From Delphinus delphis (Eukaryota > Chordata > Mammalia > Artiodactyla > Delphinidae): a stretch of DNA of 64,000 bases. The stretch is from assembly GCF_949987515.2 (NCBI RefSeq), contig NC_082697.1:22699730-22763729 (forward strand). Reading direction: 5' to 3'. The position numbers and the translations under genes were made by a program. Shown one piece after another: positions 56,431 through 64,000 of the stretch; position 1 is the stretch's first letter; each line of letters starts with the position of its first letter. The notes beneath the pieces were generated by a model. The model did not search any database, was not told the origin of the DNA, and worked only from the letters and a program-made list of their open reading frames with translations.

Positions 56431-57745
56431 CCTTTAGAATCTGCAATTTTAACAAGCTCCCCAGTAGTTCTGATGATTGGGCTTTGGGGAGAAAAAGAAC
56501 AGCAAATTCACACAAGGTGAACCTTCTGGTTGCTATATAGATACAGGGCCTCAATCATTCCTGCAGGTGTGCCCATCTCAGAAGCCCCGCTGGTGACAGG
56601 AGACATCGCTGGTCACTTGCCTCCTCCAGAGCCTGCAGAGGTTGGGCAGGGTCTCCTGGTGCCTGGTAGGGAGGACATGTGCATCTAAGGACAGTGCCTG
56701 GCTGCGGTGGGAACTGGGCAGATGAACTATGAGACTCACACAAGGGGATTTAGTCTCAACTCCAAGACTTTAATGTACGTTATGCTCTTGGAAAAACAAT
56801 TCCAAGGAGACAAGTGGAACCGAAAGTCTTAACCGGAGGGGATTCTTATTCAGAAACCTAGTGTGAGCCGCAGCCTTGGGAGAGAGCAGCACAGGGACTC
56901 TGATCACAGTACAACAGTGTGAGGTCAGGGTGGCAGGGCCTGTGTGTATGATGCGCGGGCCCTCAGGACTCCCAGGAAACCGGAGCACCATCACTCCTGT
57001 GGCTGACAGCCCTACAGCAGGACGGGGGGTGGACCCAGGCTGACCAGGTCATCTCTGGAGCTCTGAATAAAGGCACAGAACTTCAACAGGGCCAAAGAAG
57101 CCTGTACAAAGCAAGAACCTTTCTCTTTTGTCGTTGAATCTCCAGGTCATCAGAAACACTCGTGCTGGCTCTGGTGAGGAATGGGGCCATTCAAAGGGTC
57201 ACCAAGGCCCACTTCTGGGTCTGAGGCCTCAGAACGGAGCAGATGGGAGGGGTGTGGCACTAGCAACGCCTCTGAGGTCAGGGGCTGCAATGATCTTGAA
57301 AGATTATCCACTGGGACCTCTGGACAGGAGAAAGGGACTTAAAGCAAAAGCTGACCACTCGTCAGATTCAACCCAACTGTCTTCTGTTATGCCCTCCCCA
57401 ACCTGGGGCTCCAGGGTGGTCACACACCCATGTTTTCTGTGACGTATTCCCATCCAACAAGGGGCAGGCAGAAATCCTGGCTCATCTCCCTATTACCCTC
57501 TGATTAACTTTTAAAAAGTCACCAACTGACATCTCAGACTCCTGGGCACTCCAGGGTTTCTAATCGTTCTACGGAATAAACAATCGGTTCTCCTGGGCTT
57601 TTGGCTCAACTTCTTCTCTTCTGGGAGGAAGCAGGCTGCTGCTGAGGCAGGTCTCTCCCAAGAGCTCATCTGGAATTCAGTTAGGTTATAGCACCGAGGC
57701 CAGGCTGACGGCGAACCCACAAATGCGCCTTCTAGATGGGGTACA
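56431..57745. other. DNA downstream of the minus-strand gene; possible extended 3' UTR
   Basis: Largely repeat-free. A minus-strand ATTAAA (plus TTTAAT, 56769-56774) could serve a longer 3' UTR of the gene ending at 57918. A plus-strand AATAAA lies near 57066. No coding exon was found. Confidence 0.3.
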
Positions 57746-57749
57746 GCCT

Positions 57750-58085
57750 CGCTGGCACTGAAGGAACTTATTTATTGGTGAAGGAGGGAATTCTGGCTCC
57801 ATCTTTGTAGAACCTGGCAGGGCTGCTGCCCCAGTAAGTCCCAGTAGGACAGGTGAATGGAGGAGCCAGGACCGCAGCCGTGGGGAAGGGGCCTCCTCTG
57901 GCTGAGAGCTTTTCCACTTAGCCAGTCCCCACGCCCTCGGGAAGAACCACCACCACCGGGGCGCAGTCCTCAGGCTCCGCCTCAAAGTCCCACTGAAACT
58001 TCTTGGTTAGGTGAGCTTGGAACTTTTCAGCTTTCTGCCTCAGGGTGGCATCCACGGCAACGCTGCAGGCGGATGAAAAGAAAAC
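57750..58085 (-). CDS. Terminal exon of an unrecognised leftward gene (coding 57918-58085)
   Basis: Minus strand: a polypyrimidine stretch and CTGTAG acceptor (AG at 58087-58086) open an exon at 58085. It codes 55 residues in phase 0 and stops at TAA 57920-57918. The peptide has a basic helix-like segment ([18 protein letters not shown]), then an acidic patch (FEAEPED) and a hydrophobic VVVVLPE tail. AATAAA lies at 57776-57771, 142 nt past the stop, so a short 3' UTR ending near 57750 is inferred. The upstream 60-nt exon at 62856-62915 joins in the same phase. I do not recognise the protein. The smooth codon usage, intact splice site and poly(A) signal argue that it is a real gene end rather than a chance frame. 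Confidence 0.6.
57771..57776 (-). terminator. Polyadenylation signal AATAAA (minus strand)
   Basis: Plus-strand TTTATT, 142 nt downstream of the stop at 57918 in the sense of the gene. Canonical hexamer. Confidence 0.55.
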
Positions 58086-58407
58086 CTACAGAGAACAGAG
58101 GATAAGTCACTCCTGAGAACACAGAGGGGCTGAGAAAGCTGTGGAAATTTCCTCGTGGCGTTCAGCTCTCCAGGGTGGGTGGATCAGCCGCTGCTGGCAC
58201 AGGCTCAGGACACCTACTGTGCTCCCCCCAAACCAAGAAAGAAGGTCCAAGCCCAGCTGAGAAGCTCGGGCAGGACCAGAATGGAAAATTACTATCTTGG
58301 GCAGAGATGCCCCACTGAGAGTAAGGCCAGCGGGGCCATCACCCTGGCCCTGCTCTCCGGGGAGATCTACTGGGCACCTGGACAGTAACTTAGAAAAAGA
58401 GGCAGTA

Positions 58408-59297
58408 AACAAAACTACAATGAGATATCATCTCACACCAGTCAGAATGGCCATCATCAAAAAATCTAGAAACAATAAATGCTGGAGAGGGTGTGGAGAA
58501 AAGGGAACCCTCTTGCACTGCTGGTGGGAATGTGAATTGGTTCAGCCACTATGGAGAACAGTATGGAGGTTCCTTAAAAAACTACAAATAGAACTACCAT
58601 ATGACCCAGCAATCCCACTACTGGGCATATACCCTGAGAAAACCGAAATTCAAAAAGAGTCATGTACCAAAATGTTCATCGCAGCTCTATTTACAATAGC
58701 CCGGAGATGGAAACAACCTAAGTGCCCATCATCGGATGAATGGATAAAGAAGATGTGGCACATATATACAATGGAATATTACTCAGCCATAAAAAGAAAC
58801 GAAATTGAGCTATTTGTAATGAGGTGGATAGACCTAGAGTCTGTCATACACAGTGAAGTAAGTCAGAAAGAAAAAGACAAATACAGTATGCTAACACATA
58901 TATATGGAATTTAAGAAAAAAAAATGTCATGAAGAACCTAGGGGTAAGGCAGGAATAAAGACGCAGACCTCCTAGAGAACGGACTTGAGGTTATGGGGAG
59001 GGGGAAGGGTGAGCTGTGACGGGGCGAGAGAGAGTCATGGACATATACACACTAACAAACGTAGTAAGGTAGATAGCTAGTGGGAAGCAGCCGCATGGCA
59101 CAGGGATATTGGCTCGGTGCTTTGTGACAGCCTGGAGGGGTGGGATAGGGAGGGTGGGAGGGAGGGAGACGCAAGAGGGAAGAGATATGGGAACATATGT
59201 ATATGTATAACTGATTCACTTTGTTATAAAGCAGAAACTAACACACCATTGTAAAGTAATTATACCCCAATAAAGATGTTAAAAAAAAAAAAAAAAA
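58408..59297 (+). mobile_element. Young 5'-truncated L1 LINE with perfect TSD
   Basis: It encodes the last ~160 residues of L1 ORF2 without interruption to a stop at 58912-58914, including the cysteine-containing C-terminal segment and the DEWIKKMWHIYTMEYYSA word. A G-rich 3' UTR, AATAAA near 59268 and poly(A) follow. The 15-bp duplications GAAAAAGAGGCAGTA lie at 58393-58407 and 59298-59312. Endonuclease and reverse transcriptase are absent, so it is dead on arrival. It sits in the last intron of the minus-strand gene, in the opposite orientation. Confidence 0.92.
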
Positions 59298-59474
59298 GAA
59301 AAAGAGGCAGTAGCTACCCCAGCTGGTACTAAGAAAGGCATGGGGGTGCTTATAAGCCCTTGGATCCCATAAAATCCCAGGCCCTAACCCAGTGAGGGTG
59401 AATTGCTGCTCTAATCTAAATGGGCCCCAGGCTGCCAATCTGAGGTTTCTATTCCCCTTAAAAGCTTTGTTTTT

Positions 59475-60700
59475 TTTTAAATTGTGGTAATATATACATA
59501 ACACAAAATCTACCATTTTAAACATTAAAAAAATTATAATTTAAAAGACTGTACTAAATACACATAATATTCACCATGTTAAGAGTATAGTCCAGTGGCA
59601 TTAAGTATATTTACATTATTACACAACCGTCACCACCAACCATCTCCAGAACTTTTTCATCTTGCCCAACTGAAACGACACCCATTAACTCCCCATTCCC
59701 TGCTTCCAGCCCCTGGTAACCACCATTCTACTTTCTCTCTATGAATCTGACTACTCTAGGTACCTCATGTAAGTGGAATCATACAATATTTGTCCTTTTG
59801 TGCCTGACTTATTTCACTTAACATAATGTCCTCAAGGTTCACTCATGTAGGGAGTGCCAGAATTTCCTTCCTTTCTAAGGCTGAATGATATGCCACTGTA
59901 TGTAGATACCACATTTTTTCCCCACTCATCTGTCAATGGCCATTTGGGTTGTTTCTACCTTTTGGCTATTATAAATAATGCTGCTATGAACACGGATATA
60001 AAAATATCTCTTACAGAGTCATTGCTTTCAATTCTTTGGGGTATATACCCAGAAGTGGAGTTTCTGGATCATAAGGTAATTCTGTTTAATGTTTTGAGGA
60101 ACCACCATACTGTTTTCCACAGTGGCTGTGTCATTCTACATTCCCATCAGCAATGAACGAGGGTTCCAATTTCTCTAGAATCTCTTCAGTATCTGTTATT
60201 TTGTTTTTGTTTGTTTGTTTACAATAGCTACCCAAATGGGTGTGGTGTCTCATTGTGGTTTTGATTTGCATTTCCCTAAGGATTAGTGATGCTGAATATC
60301 TTTTCATGTATTTATTGGCCATGTGTATATCTTCCTTGGAGAAAAGTCTATTCAAGTCCTTTGCTCTTTTTTTTTTTTTTTTTTTTTTGCGGTACACGGG
60401 CCTCTCACTGTTGTGTCCTCTCCCGTTGCGGAGCACAGGCTCTGGACGCGCAGGCTCAGCGGCCATGGCTCACAGGCCCAGCCGCTCCGTGGCATGTGGG
60501 ATCTTTCCGGACCGGGGCACGAACCCGTGTCTCCTGCATCGGCAGGCGGACTCTCAACCACTGCGCCACCAGGGAAGCCCTTTTTGCCCTTTTTTGATCA
60601 GGTTTTTTTATTTGTGTTGTTGAGTCATCGAAGTTCTTTATATATTCTGGATATTAATCCCTTGTTTTGATGTTCTTTTAAATTCAGTTTCGTCTAATAT
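59475..60700 (-). mobile_element. Older L1 LINE 3' end, antisense, split by a SINE
   Basis: Antisense L1: 'CCATTTTAAACATTAAAAAA', 'CCTGGTAACCACCATTCTAC', 'GGGTATATACCCAGAAGTGG', 'TTCCCATCAGCAATGAACGA', continuing past the SINE as 'CGAAGTTCTTTATATATTCT'. Many indels. Confidence 0.85.
60367..60580 (-). repeat. CHR-2 SINE, antisense
   Basis: Poly(T) at 60367-60388 and then antisense CHR-2 ('GCGGTACACGGGCCTCTCAC') to 'GCGCCACCAGGGAAGCCC'. Near-duplicate TTTGC(T/C)CTTTTT words flank it. A well-preserved, young copy inside the L1. Confidence 0.93.
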
Positions 60701-61635
60701 AAACATGGGCAGGGGCAAACAGAATAATTTTCCCTACCTCTGAAACTCCATTCCAGATTGTCCCGGATCTCAACCGCTTCTCTAAGAATGACAGCAAACC
60801 CATTACTCCTTCTCACACTATTTTATTGTTCTCAAAGAAGTTTCATAGAGTAGTCCAATGGATCCTCACAAGGCCCTGGGAAGACACACTAGGATGCCTA
60901 TTTTATGGAAATGGAGGCTGAAGGGAGTTAAATGGCTGGGTCAAAATTACCAGAAAGGAAGGAGCAGTTTTTCCCAGACTACCCGTTGGCTCCCTGCAAG
61001 ACCACCCCAGACACAGCAGCATGAGGGTGAAAGCAGCAATCTGATCCCCATCACCTTCGTGTCACAGCTGGCCCGCAGGCCACCAAGGAAGGAATCTGGG
61101 TTCCAGGGGCCTTGACCTGACAAAGGTAACAGGTGTACTCTGCAGCTGCTTCCAGGGAAACACGCCTCCTAACCGCCTCTCACTGTCTTTCTGTTAGCAG
61201 GAGTGAGGCTCATGGTCAGTGGTCTTTGCTTGGAGACACTTTGTTGGGGTGGTAGCAGGGACTGAAGTGACGGGGAGGGGAGTTCAGAAGCAGAAGGTGG
61301 GGGGGTTACAGAATTTAGTTTCATTACTTGGGAATCGACTAAATACAGGAGCAGGAAGCACAGCTACAACAAAATACCAGATCAATAACTAATTAGAGGG
61401 GCTGTGTGAGCTCACTGGTGAGAGGGCAGTGGGGAAGCCGGTGGCCTGTCCATAGGCAGCTAATGGAGCTTGCTCTGGAGCATTGAACGTGAGGCTGGCT
61501 GAACCCTGGGGAGGGGCCTGGTATGGGAAGCAGAGAAGCCTTGTTTCAAACAGCATTAGTGCTGGAGGCCCTGTGCACCCATGGGTCTGCCCCCAGAGGT
61601 CCTGGGGGTGGGGGCCTGCTGGCTGAATTAGCAAA
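60701..61635. other. Intronic DNA without recognised exon
   Basis: 60845-60960 has weak antisense MIR words. Otherwise nothing recognised. Confidence 0.3.
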
Positions 61636-61639
61636 AGCC

Positions 61640-62095
61640 TCTTCCTGTTCTCCCTCCTTACATGGTAAATTGTACTACTCTCTACACAGCCCTTCCTCTC
61701 CTGCCACATTGAGCAGCTGCCCAAACATGCTCCATTGCCTCTTCTGTGCCTCTACTCACACAGGCTTTTCCCTCTGCTTATAACACGCTTCTCCACCCCT
61801 GCTTTCTCCTCCTTCACCTACTAATTTCTACTAGTGACCCAAGCTCAGTTCAGATGCCACCTCCTTTGGGATGTCTTCCCAGACCAAAGACGGAACAGGT
61901 GCTCCTCTGTGCTCCCCCGGTGCCCAGGGTTACTTGGGACATAGCCTCACTCTCAGTCAGTAACCGTCTATTTACCATTGAGCTCTCCCAAGAGACAAGG
62001 AGCAACCCCAAAGCAGAGACTCCTTTTCCTACCTGCATCCCACTCCCCTGGCACAGAGTCTGCCATATAAAAAGGACCCATTGGATGTTTAATGA
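61640..62095 (+). repeat. L2 LINE 3' region
   Basis: L2 words: 'CTTTTCCCTCTGCTTATAAC', 'CAGTTCAGATGCCACCTCCT', 'GGCACAGAGTCTGCCATATA'. Confidence 0.65.
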
Positions 62096-62329
62096 ACAAA
62101 AGAACGAAGAAGATCATACGTTCTATGAAATCTATTTCTGGGTCCCTTTTGCACAGTGCCTGTACCAAATGATTGCTCGATAATTACATGATGGTGCTGG
62201 ACAGAATAAGGGACTCGTCCTGGGGAGGATGTGGCTTATTTACCAGGCCCCTGAATGCCACCGGCTCACAAGCCATCTCCTTGTGACAGTTCTCTTATAA
62301 AAGCCCAAGCTGAAAGGAACTGCTCCAAC

Positions 62330-62520
62330 CTCTGTTCCCCCAGGACTGCGCCTGAGCATCCCTTATGGCATTTCTCACACTCTGCTTGCATCACAGGGAT
62401 CTGTGCCCCTTCAGAGTAGGGGTCACTTCCTAATTATCAATGTGACCCACACAGCAGATCGCCCAGGGCCTGGCATAGAGTTGGGGCCCACAGGATGCTC
62501 CCTGAATGAATATGAGTGAG
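62330..62520 (+). repeat. L2 LINE tail
   Basis: 'GGCATTTCTCACACTCTGCT', then 'GGGCCTGGCATAGAGTTGGG' and 'CTGAATGAATATGAG'. Confidence 0.5.
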
Positions 62521-62855
62521 ATGTAGGGATGGCCAGCAGTGAGAGACTGGAACAGGCTGGGTGCATACTCGTCATTCATCCTTCCCACCCACCTCTCCAA
62601 CATCGCCATGGGGGTAACATCAACTAGAGGCAGGTATAACTGAAGGCTTCAGTCTGAAAAATAAGGCTTCTAATTTGAAAAGCACTATGTCCTTTTTAAA
62701 GAACTTGTCAGTCTAATCTTTACTACAAACTGGGAGGTAGGATAGGAAATTACTATTCCCATTGTACAGATAAGGATGGTGATAAATGCTGAGCAAGTGA
62801 TAAATGTCAAGCAAGATCCAGTCCCAGTAGGCAAATCGAAAGCCTTCTTCCCTAC

Positions 62856-62915
62856 CAAAACCTTCTTTTTGTCTTGACACAGACGTAATACATCCTTGAT
62901 ATTTTCAGCCGTGTC
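62856..62915 (-). CDS. Penultimate-type 60-nt coding exon of the unrecognised gene
   Basis: Minus strand: a C/T-rich stretch and CCATAG acceptor (AG at 62917-62916) precede 60 nt, with a GTAGGG donor (GT at 62855-62854). The exon codes 20 residues, beginning DTAENIKDVLRLCQ and rich in lysine at its end, in phase 0 at both ends. It therefore joins in frame to the exon at 58085 across a 4.77-kb intron that holds L1 and SINE copies. Exons between them may have been missed. The helical, charged peptide is not one I recognise. Its length as a multiple of three and matching phase support it, but with one short exon confidence is moderate. Confidence 0.5.
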
Positions 62916-63009
62916 CTATGGGGAACCAAGGGGCTTGGAGACCAGGTGCTTCTGGAACTGTCCCTTCTGCAGGCCTCCAGGACCCAGGTCACAGCCTAGG
63001 TTGCCCGTT

Positions 63010-63350
63010 TTAAAAAACCAACTTTATTGATGCATAATTTACATACAATTAAATTCATCCATTTTAAGTGTTCAATTCGTTTTGATAAATGTATACACCC
63101 ATGCAACCACTATATGATGTAATCAAGATAGGTATCTGTTTATAGCTTTTTCTTTTGGTATCCAGTCTATGAGTTTAAAGGCCCATATACCATCACAATC
63201 AGGATACTGAACCGTTCCATCACTCCAAAAATATTCCCTCACACTGCCCCCTTACAGATCAAATCCTCCCCTTGACCCTAGCCCCTGGCATCCATTGATC
63301 TATTTTTGTCCCTATAGTTTACAAACTTGTTATTTTAAAAATTCACAATT
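63010..63350 (-). repeat. L1 3' end fragment, antisense
   Basis: Antisense L1 words 'AACTTTATTGATGCATAATT', 'CATTTTAAGTGTTCAATTCG' and 'TGATAAATGTATACACCCAT'. Confidence 0.75.
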
Positions 63351-64000
63351 CAGAAGAGATGTTTAGACAGTATCTGGTTTCCAAACAACAAGTTACTTTG
63401 ATTCTCTTGTTTTTAGATTAATTGTATGCCTTCTTATATAAATTTAGTAATGATCTGGTTATTTTATTTACTTAAGTGAAACAAGTAAACTTTTTAAAAT
63501 CACTGAGAAATGAATCATCTTAATATGGGAATATTAATCCTGGATATTTTAAAAATACTTTTGAAAAAGGATAATAACATTTCACAAACATCTGCACTTT
63601 AGAACTAAAAGCACACCCATTGGGTATTTTTCTTCAAATTAAAAAAAAAAAGGTATTAATACTTTTACCATTAAGTCTATATATTGTAAAATTGTACTTT
63701 AGTCAGAAATGTGAAAGCTTTCTTTTAAACCCCAGTTAAATAAATTGAGTTCAGTCAGGTCACCTTGAGAAATTCAAAATACCACGGTAGATAGCTGAGT
63801 CACTGCTTATCCTATTTTGTGGCTAGACCAAAAAGATGAAATTTCCTAATTTTTTCAATTCCCACATGATTATTCAACTTAGAATGAAACTAGCCAGAGG
63901 TAGTACATTTTATTTCCACTTGCAGAAGAAGTAAGTGGTGTTAAAAGCAAGACTATCACTTCACAACAATTACCAAGAAGGCGAAAAGCAGCAGAATCAT
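63351..64000. other. AT-rich unique-looking DNA, probable intron
   Basis: No exon or repeat is recognised. Lies upstream (minus sense) of the 62856-62915 exon. Confidence 0.35.

Noticed and set aside
59110..59190. G/GA-rich tract
   Set aside because: It is part of the normal L1 3' UTR, not a separate regulatory element.
1..64000. CRISPR arrays, operons, bacterial or phage genes
   Set aside because: No spaced direct repeats of the CRISPR type and no dense coding. All evidence points to mammalian nuclear DNA.

Overview
This window is nuclear DNA from a mammal, most likely a cetacean (whale or dolphin). The main evidence is the interspersed repeats: many tRNA-derived CHR-family SINEs (cetacean/hippo/ruminant type), including young full-length CHR-2 copies with clean target-site duplications at 39.3 kb, 47.7 kb and 60.4 kb. 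Mammalian L1, L2, MIR, MER5 and MaLR (MLT1) copies and a class I endogenous retrovirus surround them. There is no sign of prokaryotic organisation. Almost all short open frames are chance frames or repeat-encoded.

Layout. 1-9.07 kb is GC-rich DNA with L2/MIR remnants and is probably intron 1 of a leftward gene. 9.08-9.5 kb is a CpG island with GC boxes, a short (GGGGCC)n tract and a strong minus-strand splice donor, so it looks like the promoter and non-coding first exon of that gene. 9.5-21 kb is intergenic DNA rich in L2, MIR, old L1 and MER5. 21.3-30 kb is a pile-up of L1 fragments with nested CHR SINEs. 30.9-31.5 kb is an MLT1 LTR. 32-46 kb is mixed unique and repeat DNA, with a possible conserved regulatory element near 36.55 kb, a perfect 39-bp interrupted palindrome at 43.98 kb, and an internally inverted L1 at 45.8-46.2 kb.

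46.77-51.22 kb holds a defective gammaretrovirus-like provirus: gag, a fragment of protease, envelope TM and a 3' LTR. It runs from R to R, ends in poly(A) and is flanked by a 10-bp target-site duplication. It is therefore best read as an L1-mobilised retrocopy of a retroviral transcript rather than an integrase-made provirus.

51.3-57.7 kb is intergenic DNA with L2, MIR and L1. 57.75-64 kb carries the 3' end of a second leftward protein-coding gene: a terminal exon with stop codon and AATAAA, plus an upstream 60-nt exon at 62.86-62.92 kb. I did not recognise its product. The two genes lie in the same orientation, about 48.4 kb apart, with mostly repeat-derived DNA between them.
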